Shown: positions 54,806 through 64,000 of the stretch, piece by piece
How positions within the stretch are numbered: the first letter of the stretch is position 1
Layout of the letters: each line of letters starts with the position of its first letter
Notes under the pieces: model-generated
What the model saw: the letters and a program-made list of their open reading frames with translations, nothing else
Databases searched by the model: none
What the model was told of the DNA's origin: nothing
Program-made: the position numbers and the translations under genes
DNA from: Flavobacterium sp. WV_118_3
GTDB taxonomy: Bacteria > Bacteroidota > Bacteroidia > Flavobacteriales > Flavobacteriaceae
Assembly (NCBI RefSeq): GCF_039778605.1
Contig: NZ_CP156060.1
Location: 1,178,001 to 1,242,000 of the forward strand
Direction: 5' to 3'
Length of the DNA stretch: 64,000 nucleotides

Positions 54806-55447
54806 TTAGTTTTTGAAAGCGTAATTGATAATATTCGCACCCATTTTTAAGGCTTTTTGGCGTACTTCGAACGGATCGTTATGGACTTCCTGATCTTCCC
54901 ATCCGTCACCAAGGTCGGTTTCATAAGTGTATAAACATACCAAACGATTGTCGATAAAAATACCGAAAGCCTGCGGACGTTTATTGTCGTGTTCGTGTAT
55001 TTTAGGTAAACCGTTCGGAAATGGGAAAGGTTGCTGATAGATAGTATGGTTATTTGGGATTTCCGTTAAAGGATTATTGGGAAAAACCCGTTTTAGTTCT
55101 TTCCGAATATATTGATCCATACCATAATTATCGTCAATGTGTAAAAAGCCACCGGAAGTCAGGTAGTTGCGAAGATTGGTAATATCATTATCACTAAAAA
55201 CAACATTTCCGTGACCGGTCATATGAATAAAAGCATATGAAAAAAGATCGGGGCTTCCCACTTCGACCACAGCCGTTTTTGTGTTTATTTTGGTATGGAT
55301 GTTCTGGTTGCAAAACTTAGCCAGATTGGGTAGGGAAGTAGGATTCCCATACCAGTCGCCCCCGCCGCTGTATTTTAAAACGGCGATTTCCTGCGAAAAA
55401 GCCAATGTTGTAAATCCGATACTTAAAAGTAAGAATAATTTTTTCAT
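54806..55447 (-). CDS. DUF4159 family exported protein
   Basis: 213 residues with a signal peptide (ending TLAFSQ). The segment KYSGGGDWYGNPTSLPNLAK and the HMTGHGNVVFSDNDITNLRN region, followed by GGFLHIDDNYGMD, are typical of DUF4159. The fold resembles a glutamine-amidotransferase-like flavodoxin domain. The family has no established function and is often near gliding or RNA-modification genes in Bacteroidota. Confidence 0.88.
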   Translation of the reverse strand: MKKLFLLLSIGFTTLAFSQEIAVLKYSGGGDWYGNPTSLPNLAKFCNQNIHTKINTKTAVVEVGSPDLFSYAFIHMTGHGNVVFSDNDITNLRNYLTSGGFLHIDDNYGMDQYIRKELKRVFPNNPLTEIPNNHTIYQQPFPFPNGLPKIHEHDNKRPQAFGIFIDNRLVCLYTYETDLGDGWEDQEVHNDPFEVRQKALKMGANIINYAFKN

Positions 55448-55458
55448 CCGAATCGCTG

Positions 55459-56163
55459 TTATTCGTTAGCGTATACAATACTATGGCAGGCTACAATAGC
55501 CGCTGTTTCGGTGCGTAGTCGCGTATTACCCAATGAAACGGGCATATAGTTCAGTTCCAGTGCGCTTTGTATTTCTTTTTCCGAAAAATCGCCTTCCGGA
55601 CCAATCAGAATGGTGTATTTTTCGTTGGGCCTGATAGCGCTTTTAAGTAATGTTTTGCTGGTTTCTTCACAATGGGCAATACATAAATTTCCTTCCTGTT
55701 TTTGTGCTAAAAACTGCTTAAAAGGTATCGGTTCGTTTAGTTTTGGTAAATGGAACTGTAACGATTGCTTCATAGCCGACTGTATGATTTTGTCAAAGCG
55801 TTCGGTTTTGATCGTTTTTCGTTCCGAATGATCGCAAATAATCGGAGTGATTTCGTTTACGCCAATTTCCGTCGCTTTTTCCAAAAACCATTCGTAACGA
55901 TCATTCATCTTGGTTGGTGCGACAGCCATATGGATATAAAACCGGTTCGGTTCAAAAAAGTCGGAATGCGTAATTTTTACGGTACATTTTTTATCGGAAG
56001 CGAGTATAATTTCTGTAGTGAATAAATACCCTAAACCATTGGTTACTTTTAAAATAGCACCTTCCTGTTTGCGTAAAACTTTAATAATATGTTTGCTTTC
56101 TTCCTTATCGAAAGAAAACTCTTTTTGTTGCTCGTTTATTTCGGGAGTATAGAATAACTGCAT
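55459..56163 (-). CDS. rsmE: 16S rRNA (uracil-1498-N3)-methyltransferase
   Basis: 234 residues. N-terminal PUA-like domain (QKEFSFDKEESKHIIKVLRK) and C-terminal SPOUT domain with YTILIGPEGDFSEKEIQSAL and SLGNTRLRTETAAIVACH, the RsmE hallmarks. It methylates U1498 of the ribosomal decoding site. It ends 11 nt before the DUF4159 gene and starts 1 nt after tsaD. Confidence 0.93.
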   Translation of the reverse strand: MQLFYTPEINEQQKEFSFDKEESKHIIKVLRKQEGAILKVTNGLGYLFTTEIILASDKKCTVKITHSDFFEPNRFYIHMAVAPTKMNDRYEWFLEKATEIGVNEITPIICDHSERKTIKTERFDKIIQSAMKQSLQFHLPKLNEPIPFKQFLAQKQEGNLCIAHCEETSKTLLKSAIRPNEKYTILIGPEGDFSEKEIQSALELNYMPVSLGNTRLRTETAAIVACHSIVYANE

Positions 56164-56164
56164 A

Positions 56165-57187
56165 TTAAAATTCGATCCGTGCTTTCGATACTACTGAAGC
56201 ATCGTTAAACTGGTTTTCCAAAAATTTATGATAGCCCACAATTCCAATCATCGCGGCATTATCGGTTGTATATTCGAATTTAGGAATAAAAGTTTTCCAT
56301 CCGTATTTTTGTTCGGCTTCTTTCAAAGTATTTCGGATTCCCGAATTGGCCGATACTCCGCCACCGATGGCTACTTGTTTGATTCCGGTTTCCTTAACAG
56401 CCATTTTAAGCTTGTCCATCAAAATTTGAATAATCGTATATTGAATCGAGGCACAGATGTCTTCGATGTTTTTTTCGATAAAATCAGGATCTTGCGCGAC
56501 GTTTTTTTGTATAAAATACAAGATCTGCGTTTTTAATCCACTAAAACTAAAATCCAATCCATCCACTTTGGGTTTGGTAAACGGATAGGCTTTCGGATTC
56601 CCGGTTTGTGCATATTTGTCTACCAAGGGGCCGCCGGGATAGGGTAATCCCAGGATTTTGGCACTTTTATCAAAGGCTTCACCTACAGCATCGTCGGTCG
56701 TTTCACCAATGATGGTCATGTCAAAAAAGCTGTCTACGCGGACAATCTGCGTATGACCGCCCGAAATGGTCATTGCCAGAAACGGAAATTCCGGTTTATC
56801 GTAGTTTTCTTCGTCTATAAAATGCGCCAGAATATGGGCGTGCATATGGTTTACGGCAATCAGCGGAACATTTAATGCCATAGCCAGTGATTTCGCAAAG
56901 GAACTGCCTACCAATAACGATCCCATAAGTCCGGGACCTTGGGTAAAGGCTACGGCCGAAATCTGTGCTTTTTCAACGCGGGCTTTCTTTAGCGCCACGT
57001 CGATTACAGGAACAATATTTTGTTGGTGCGCACGCGAAGCCAACTCCGGAACCACACCGCCATATTCTTCGTGAACCGACTGTCGGGCAACTACATTCGA
57101 CAGAACTTTATTGTCCTTTAAAACAGCCGCCGCGGTATCGTCGCACGAACTCTCGATAGCTAGTATGTATACTGGTGATTTTGTCAT
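56165..57187 (-). CDS. tsaD: tRNA N6-adenosine threonylcarbamoyltransferase
   Basis: 340 residues. TsaD transfers the threonylcarbamoyl group to A37 of ANN-decoding tRNAs. YILAIESSCDDTAAAVL opens the ASKHA fold; the metal-binding NHMHAHILAHF lies near residue 110; SFSGLKTQILYFIQ and AIGGGVSANSGIR complete it. The start MTKSPVYILAIESS at 57187 is preferred to an upstream ATG at 57220 because family members begin there. Confidence 0.94.
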   Translation of the reverse strand: MTKSPVYILAIESSCDDTAAAVLKDNKVLSNVVARQSVHEEYGGVVPELASRAHQQNIVPVIDVALKKARVEKAQISAVAFTQGPGLMGSLLVGSSFAKSLAMALNVPLIAVNHMHAHILAHFIDEENYDKPEFPFLAMTISGGHTQIVRVDSFFDMTIIGETTDDAVGEAFDKSAKILGLPYPGGPLVDKYAQTGNPKAYPFTKPKVDGLDFSFSGLKTQILYFIQKNVAQDPDFIEKNIEDICASIQYTIIQILMDKLKMAVKETGIKQVAIGGGVSANSGIRNTLKEAEQKYGWKTFIPKFEYTTDNAAMIGIVGYHKFLENQFNDASVVSKARIEF

Positions 57188-57284
57188 AAAAAAGGCACGA
57201 AATTTGAATGTATTTTCCATCGACTGTATTATCTTTGAAATGTAAATTCGGGCTATAAAAAAATAATAGTTTTATTCCTACGAA

Positions 57285-60200
57285 TTGCTTAAATTTACGA
57301 GTCGATCCGACAAATTTAAAACAAATAGAACTATCAAAAAATTAAAAAAAATACTATTTCGTGTAATTGTAGGCTTAATCCTATTTTTACTGCTGTTGGG
57401 TATTGCCCTGTCACTACCTTTTGTACAAACCGAAATAGCAAAATATGCGACCAAAGAACTAAATAAGGAATTTGGGACCGATATGCATATCGATAAAATT
57501 GCCATCACTGTTTTTGGCGGCGTGAAAATCAAAGGGATTTATGCGGCCGATAAGCACAAGGATACGCTGTTTTATATCAACCGACTACAGACGAATATTC
57601 TCGACTTTAAAAAACTTTCTAACGGTAAACTGATTTTCGGAAAAACCAGTATTGACGGTTTGAATCTGAAAATGAAAAAATACAAAGGCGAGGATAAAAC
57701 CAACCTTGACGAATTTATTGCAGCTTTTGACGATGGTAAACCGGGAACCGGAAAGTTCCTGATGAAAGTGGCGCAGATGAATGTAACGTCAAGCCGTTTC
57801 CGTTTGATTGATGAAAATCTGGAACATCCGAAAGTACTCGATTTTACAAAGCTTAACGGTCAGTTGGATTTCTTTAAAATCAAAGGTCCGGTGGTTACAG
57901 CCGATATCAAACAACTGTCATTGTTGGATCACAGAGGTTTGCTGGTGGAAAATATGGTGACGAATTTTACCTATTCCAAAGAAAATATTCGTCTGGAAAA
58001 ACTAAATCTGAAAACCAAGGAATCAACTTTGGTCGGTGATGTGATCCTGAAATACAAACCGAAAGACTTTTCGGATTTTAATAACAGAGTTGTGTTTGAT
58101 GTCAATATGGAAAAAGCTTCCGTTTCGTCGAACGAGCTGAATTATTTCTATAATGAATTCGGGAAAAACCTGCGTTTCTATCTTTCTACGCATCTTACGG
58201 GAACACTGAATAATTTTACCACGCACGACCTTCGATTGTTAGACACGAACGATTCTGAAATTATTGGAACGGTCAACTTTAAGAACCTTTTTAATAAAAA
58301 AGGGGCGTTTTATATGAAAGGGAATTTCGATCGGGTGACGTCCAATTATACCAATCTAAAAGGAATTCTGCCGCGCGTATTGGGGGAAAGTCTGCCGGAA
58401 ACACTCCACAAATTGGGGCGCGTGGATTTGGTCGGTGATATTGAATTGACCAAAACAAAGATTGATGCCGATATTTATCTGATGTCCGGATTGGGCGAAC
58501 TAAACACACAGTTGGCCATGACCAACATCAATAATATCAATAATGCAACCTATAAAGGCGTTATTTCCCTGAATAATTTCGATATCGGAACGCTTGCCGG
58601 TGAAAAAGACTTGGGAAGAGCGACATTGGATCTGGATGTAAACGGAAAAGGATTCAATAAAAAATATCTTGATACCAAGCTTAAAGGAAAGGTTCAGAGT
58701 CTGACATATAACAAATACACTTACAGGAATATTACGATCGACGGTGAAATGAAAATGCCTTACTTTAAAGGCTATTTGAACAGTAATGATCCGAACCTGA
58801 AAATGGATTTCAACGGATTGGTGGATATGAGTTCGCGTATGAAAAATTATGATTTTCAGGCGCAAATCGATTATGCTGATCTGCATATGTTGAATTTTAT
58901 GAAAAAAGATACCCTTTCTATTTTTAAAGGGGAATTAAAATTCAACGCCAAAGGAAATACACTCGACGATCTGGCCGGGAAATTAAATGTGATCAATGCA
59001 TCCTATCAGAACAGTACCGATAGTTATTTCTTCCAGGACTTCCTGGTGGAGTCAGTTTTTGACGAACAAAAGGTACGAACGATAACCATTAATTCGCCTG
59101 ATATTATTCAGGGAAAAGTGGTGGGTAAATATGAAATCAAACAGGTTCGCAAGATTATCGAAAATGCGCTGGGAAGTTTGTATGCCAACTATTCGCCGAA
59201 TAAACTCAAACCCGGACAGTTTCTGGACTTTGACTTTACAATCTATAACAAAATTGTAGAAATCTTCCTGCCAAAGGTAATCGTAAGTGAAAACACCATT
59301 CTAAAAGGAAAAATCGATGCCGATAAAGGTGATTTCCAGCTGGACTTTTCGTCGCCGAGTGTGGTGGCCTATAACAATACGTTTGAAAATATCCGTATCG
59401 ATGTGGATAATAAAAACCCGTTGTATAATGCCTATGTAGAATTGGACAGTATTAAGACAAAAGGCTATAAAATTTCAGATTTTAGTCTGATCAATGTGAC
59501 GATGAACGATACGCTTTTTGTCCGTTCGGAGTTTAAAGGAGGGCCGAAAAATCAGGATTTCTTTAACCTGAACTTGTATCATACGATCAACGAAAAGAAC
59601 CAGTCGGTTGTCGGTCTTAAAAAATCGGAAATCAATTTCAGAGATTATCTGTGGTTCCTGAATGAAAAAGATACCAAAGACAATAAAGTTGTTTTCAATA
59701 AAAAATTAACGGATTTCTCGATCGAAAAAGTCATCTTGTCGCATAATGACCAGAAAGTGGAACTGGAAGGTGTTTTAAAAGATTCGACCTACAAACAGTT
59801 GCGTCTGTCGTTTAACGATGTCGATCTGGAAAAAGTCACACCGGCTCTGGAGAATATGTCGTTTGGTGGAAAACTAAACGGTGAAGTCAATCTCGAACAA
59901 AATAAAGCCATTTATTTGCCAACAGCAGCTTTAACGGTCGATTCCCTTCGCGTCAATAAAGTCATGATGGGGGATCTGAATCTGGAAGTAACCGGCGAAG
60001 ATTCATTCCGAAAGTTTAATGTCAATTCCTCGATTATTAATGATCACGTAGAGAACTTCTTCCTGAACGGTAATATCGAGATCATCAATAAAGAAAGCAT
60101 ACTAGCGTTGAATGCCGGCTTTACCCGATTTAACATTAGTCCGATCGGGCCGCTTCTGGGAAGTATTTTTTCCGATATGCGCGGTTTTGCCTCGGGTAGG

Positions 60201-61817
60201 GCGTCGATTGCAGGAAGTGTCAAAAATCCGGAAGTAGATGGTAGCCTTTACCTGAATGAAGCCGGGATGAAAGTCCCGTATCTCGGTGTGGATTATAATT
60301 TCGAGGAAAATGCCCTGATCAACCTGACAGAAGACCAGTTTATTTTCAGAAATATCGAACTCACCGATACCAAGGAAAAAACCAAAGGAACACTTAACGG
60401 TACGATCCGACATAAAAAACTCGAAGACTGGCAATTGGATTTAAAACTGCGATCAGACAATCTACTCGGACTTGATACGCAGGATCACGAAGATGCGATT
60501 TATTATGGTAGGGCTTTTATTAAAGGTGAAGCTTCGATTACCGGTCCGGTAAACAACCTGTATATCGAAATGGATGCCGAGTCGAATAAAGGAACCAATA
60601 TCAAAATTCCATTAAACGATGCGCAAGGTATCGGAAATAACTCGTTTATCCACTTCCTGAGTAAAAAGGAAAAAGAGGCCAAGCAAAAAGGATTGGAAGA
60701 AGTGGTGTTGAACAAGTTTAAAGGAATTGAACTAAAATTCGAATTCCGGATCACCCGTGATGCCGATATCGAAATCATTCTCGACAAAAATACCGGTCAC
60801 GGAATGAAAGGAAGAGGAGAAGGATTTATCACCATGGAAATCAATACCATGGGTAAATTTAATATGTGGGGCGATTTCCAGACCTATAAAGGAGAATACA
60901 ACTTTAAATACCTGGGCTTAATCGATAAGAAATTTGAAGTAAAAGAATACGGAACCATTCGTTGGGATGGTAACCCGATGAATGCGGCTTTAAATCTTCA
61001 GGCGGTATACAAAACCGAGGCCAATCCGGCGGTTATTTTGGACAATGCGTCCTTTAGTCGTAAAGTACCTACAGAGGTTTATATCATGCTAAACGGAAAC
61101 CTGAGTAATCCGGAACCGGATTTCCGAATCGAATTCCCAAGTGTGAGTTCGGTATTAAAATCGGAAATCGATTATAAGCTTAGCGACCGGGATGTACGTC
61201 AAACACAGGCGTTGGCCTTGTTGGGAACCGGTGGCTTCCTTTCGGCCGAGAGTGCTTCGAATTCGGTGTATGGTAGTTTATTCGAAAGAGCCAGTTCGAT
61301 TTTTGACGATATTTTTGCCGGTAGTGACGATAAAGTAAAAGTCGGTTTTAACTTTGTTCAGGGCGACAGGACTCCATTTGCCCAAACGCAGGGTAAAGTT
61401 GGCGTTACGGTGTCGTCTCAAATCGACGATCGTATTACTATTAATGGTAAATTTGGGGTACCGGTTGGCGGTAATCAGGAATCGGTTATTGTGGGTGATG
61501 TCGAACTCCAGTTACGACTTAATAAAGACGGATCCTTAAAAGCCAGAGCCTTTAACCGTGAAAATGATATCAATTATATCGGAGAAGGTATCGGTTATAC
61601 ACAGGGAATCGGAATTTCCTATGAGGTCGATTTCGATACGATGCGGGAATTATGGCGTAAAATCTTTACCAAAGTAAAAGAAAAAGACACCACCAATCCG
61701 ACCGACCGTTTACCGGATTCGGATCTCGCTCCGGACTTTATTAAGTTTATTGAAGATCGTAAAAACAAAAACGCAGAGGAACCGAAAAAGGAACAACGCG
61801 CGCCGGACGTTGATTAA
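57285..61817 (+). CDS. tamB: Translocation and assembly module protein TamB
   Basis: 1510 residues. One N-terminal membrane helix (LFRVIVGLILFLLLLGIALS) is followed by a long chain of repeated beta strands forming the AsmA/TamB lipid-groove rod. The C-terminal DUF490 region has VPTEVYIMLNGNLSNPEPDF and LLGTGGFLSAESASNSVYGS. TamB spans the periplasm and helps move lipids and outer-membrane proteins. No ATG opens the frame: the start at 57285 is a TTG, the first plausible codon after a stop at 57267. The first in-frame ATG would delete the helix. It is divergent from tsaD. Confidence 0.92.
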   Translation: MLKFTSRSDKFKTNRTIKKLKKILFRVIVGLILFLLLLGIALSLPFVQTEIAKYATKELNKEFGTDMHIDKIAITVFGGVKIKGIYAADKHKDTLFYINRLQTNILDFKKLSNGKLIFGKTSIDGLNLKMKKYKGEDKTNLDEFIAAFDDGKPGTGKFLMKVAQMNVTSSRFRLIDENLEHPKVLDFTKLNGQLDFFKIKGPVVTADIKQLSLLDHRGLLVENMVTNFTYSKENIRLEKLNLKTKESTLVGDVILKYKPKDFSDFNNRVVFDVNMEKASVSSNELNYFYNEFGKNLRFYLSTHLTGTLNNFTTHDLRLLDTNDSEIIGTVNFKNLFNKKGAFYMKGNFDRVTSNYTNLKGILPRVLGESLPETLHKLGRVDLVGDIELTKTKIDADIYLMSGLGELNTQLAMTNINNINNATYKGVISLNNFDIGTLAGEKDLGRATLDLDVNGKGFNKKYLDTKLKGKVQSLTYNKYTYRNITIDGEMKMPYFKGYLNSNDPNLKMDFNGLVDMSSRMKNYDFQAQIDYADLHMLNFMKKDTLSIFKGELKFNAKGNTLDDLAGKLNVINASYQNSTDSYFFQDFLVESVFDEQKVRTITINSPDIIQGKVVGKYEIKQVRKIIENALGSLYANYSPNKLKPGQFLDFDFTIYNKIVEIFLPKVIVSENTILKGKIDADKGDFQLDFSSPSVVAYNNTFENIRIDVDNKNPLYNAYVELDSIKTKGYKISDFSLINVTMNDTLFVRSEFKGGPKNQDFFNLNLYHTINEKNQSVVGLKKSEINFRDYLWFLNEKDTKDNKVVFNKKLTDFSIEKVILSHNDQKVELEGVLKDSTYKQLRLSFNDVDLEKVTPALENMSFGGKLNGEVNLEQNKAIYLPTAALTVDSLRVNKVMMGDLNLEVTGEDSFRKFNVNSSIINDHVENFFLNGNIEIINKESILALNAGFTRFNISPIGPLLGSIFSDMRGFASGRASIAGSVKNPEVDGSLYLNEAGMKVPYLGVDYNFEENALINLTEDQFIFRNIELTDTKEKTKGTLNGTIRHKKLEDWQLDLKLRSDNLLGLDTQDHEDAIYYGRAFIKGEASITGPVNNLYIEMDAESNKGTNIKIPLNDAQGIGNNSFIHFLSKKEKEAKQKGLEEVVLNKFKGIELKFEFRITRDADIEIILDKNTGHGMKGRGEGFITMEINTMGKFNMWGDFQTYKGEYNFKYLGLIDKKFEVKEYGTIRWDGNPMNAALNLQAVYKTEANPAVILDNASFSRKVPTEVYIMLNGNLSNPEPDFRIEFPSVSSVLKSEIDYKLSDRDVRQTQALALLGTGGFLSAESASNSVYGSLFERASSIFDDIFAGSDDKVKVGFNFVQGDRTPFAQTQGKVGVTVSSQIDDRITINGKFGVPVGGNQESVIVGDVELQLRLNKDGSLKARAFNRENDINYIGEGIGYTQGIGISYEVDFDTMRELWRKIFTKVKEKDTTNPTDRLPDSDLAPDFIKFIEDRKNKNAEEPKKEQRAPDVD

Positions 61818-61958
61818 AACTCGGCCAGACAACTAAACAACAACACTTCTTATTATACAACATTTTTGCTACGTTACGAATGTTAGGTTTTTACTAAATA
61901 TGCCTATATTCTGTAAGGTATCTCGTGTTTATTTATTAAATTTACAATAAACGAATAT

Positions 61959-62948
61959 ATGATGTCAGAAACAATAAAGAAGATCGGTGTGCTTACATCC
62001 GGAGGGGATTCGCCGGGTATGAATGCAGCCATCCGTTCCGTAGTGCGTACCTGCGCTTACCATAATATTGAATGTGTCGGAATTTACCGCGGTTTTCAGG
62101 GAATGATTGAGGGTGACTTTAAAGAAATGGGCCCCCGTTCGGTTAACAATATTGTGAATAAAGGCGGAACGATACTAAAATCGGCACGATCAAAAGAATT
62201 TATGACACCCGAAGGGCGTAAAAAAGCCCACGATAACCTTAAAAATGCCGGAATTGATGCTTTAGTGATCATTGGTGGTGACGGAAGTTTTACCGGCGGT
62301 CTTGTATTTAATAAAGAGTACAACTTCCCGATTATGGGAATTCCCGGTACTATCGATAACGATATCTTCGGAACCAGTCATACCCTCGGATTTGATACCG
62401 CTTTAAATACCGTGGTGGAAGCGATCGATAAAATCCGTGATACGGCCAGTTCGCACAACCGTCTGTTTTTTGTGGAAGTAATGGGACGTGATGCCGGACA
62501 TATCGCTTTAAATGCCGGAATTGGTGCCGGAGCCGAAGATATTCTGATCCCGGAAGAAAACCTGGGATTGGAACGATTACTGGAATCGCTGCGAAAAAGC
62601 AAGACGTCCGGAAAATCGTCCAGTATTGTCGTAGTAGCCGAAGGCGATAAAATCGGAAAAAACGTTTTTGAATTAGGGGATTATGTAGAAGAAAATATGC
62701 CGGAATACGATGTTCGCGTATCGGTTTTAGGACATATGCAACGCGGTGGATCACCGTCCTGTTTTGACAGGGTATTGGCCAGTCGACTTGGCGTAAAAGC
62801 CGTAGAATCCCTGTTGGAAGGGAAATCCAACTTTATGGTTGGGTTGATCAACGATAAAGTAGAACTGACGCCATTGGAACAAGCAGTTAAGGGACATTCG
62901 GAAATCGACAGGGAACTGTTGCGCGTTTCGGAAATTGTTTCGATTTAA
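61959..62948 (+). CDS. pfkA: ATP-dependent 6-phosphofructokinase
   Basis: 329 residues. IGVLTSGGDSPGMNAAIRSV carries the ATP site, and the catalytic Asp is near residue 131 in PGTIDNDIFGTSHTLGFDTA. MGRDAGHIALNAGIGAGAED and VLGHMQRGGSPSCFDRVLAS (fructose-6-phosphate site) are intact. It makes fructose-1,6-bisphosphate in glycolysis. Two tandem ATG codons are possible starts. It is followed 21 nt later by gapA, forming a glycolytic pair. Confidence 0.95.
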   Translation: MMSETIKKIGVLTSGGDSPGMNAAIRSVVRTCAYHNIECVGIYRGFQGMIEGDFKEMGPRSVNNIVNKGGTILKSARSKEFMTPEGRKKAHDNLKNAGIDALVIIGGDGSFTGGLVFNKEYNFPIMGIPGTIDNDIFGTSHTLGFDTALNTVVEAIDKIRDTASSHNRLFFVEVMGRDAGHIALNAGIGAGAEDILIPEENLGLERLLESLRKSKTSGKSSSIVVVAEGDKIGKNVFELGDYVEENMPEYDVRVSVLGHMQRGGSPSCFDRVLASRLGVKAVESLLEGKSNFMVGLINDKVELTPLEQAVKGHSEIDRELLRVSEIVSI

Positions 62949-62951
62949 TAA

Positions 62952-63971
<1,020 letters not shown>

Positions 63972-64000
63972 GAATAATAAATAGTTCTAAAATAAAAAAG

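Overview
The window looks like chromosomal DNA from a member of the Flavobacteriaceae (Bacteroidota), probably Flavobacterium or a close relative. Reasons: several upstream regions carry the Bacteroidota -7 promoter element TAnnTTTG; clear Shine-Dalgarno sequences are absent; the housekeeping genes are flavobacterial in type (ClpC with a UVR motif, a RimB-RimK fusion, TamB, a THUMP-like methyltransferase, DUF4159, M43 lipoprotein protease); and the DNA is AT-rich. The identification rests on reading motifs, not on a database search.

Layout. 1-17.3 kb is mostly core genome: the start of an aspartokinase/homoserine dehydrogenase gene with a threonine/isoleucine-rich leader peptide (a likely attenuator), nnrD, a TlpA-like thioredoxin protein, hutH, a small methyltransferase between two copies of a palindromic repeat, a membrane-protein/RimK cluster, clpC, gyrA, a TPR protein, an NlpC/P60 hydrolase and a thiolase. 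17.5-17.9 kb is a Ser-Pro-Arg tRNA operon with a recognisable promoter and terminator.

18.1-33.9 kb is an accessory region. It starts with four tandem paralogues made of 22-residue BspA-like leucine-rich repeats (29, 11, 13 and 8 units), none with a signal peptide. An orphan double-glycine RiPP (lanthipeptide-like) precursor follows. Next come about ten small genes that resemble immunity or antitoxin proteins: Tdi1-like, DMP19-ankyrin, ankyrin, a MORN/YwqK lipoprotein and a paralogous pair of unknown proteins. Palindromic intergenic repeats are scattered among them. No toxin, integrase or transposase is visible.

34.0-35.1 kb holds two cold-shock-domain genes behind a leader of about 400 nt. 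35.1-49.7 kb is the most unusual part: a five-gene minus-strand operon encoding proteins of 109, 157, 1163, 541 and 2852 residues. The largest has a middle region that resembles the uncharacterised DUF6603 group, and the 541-residue protein has motifs faintly like a GT-B glycosyltransferase. I cannot assign a function to this operon, and it is the best candidate for an undescribed system.

50.3-64 kb returns to core genome: a THUMP-like methyltransferase, an AI-2E family transporter, an M43 metalloprotease, a SpoU methyltransferase, DUF4159, rsmE, tsaD, a divergent tamB, then pfkA and gapA as a glycolytic pair. In the core sections neighbouring genes fit conventional functional groups (RNA modification at 54-57 kb, glycolysis at 62-64 kb).
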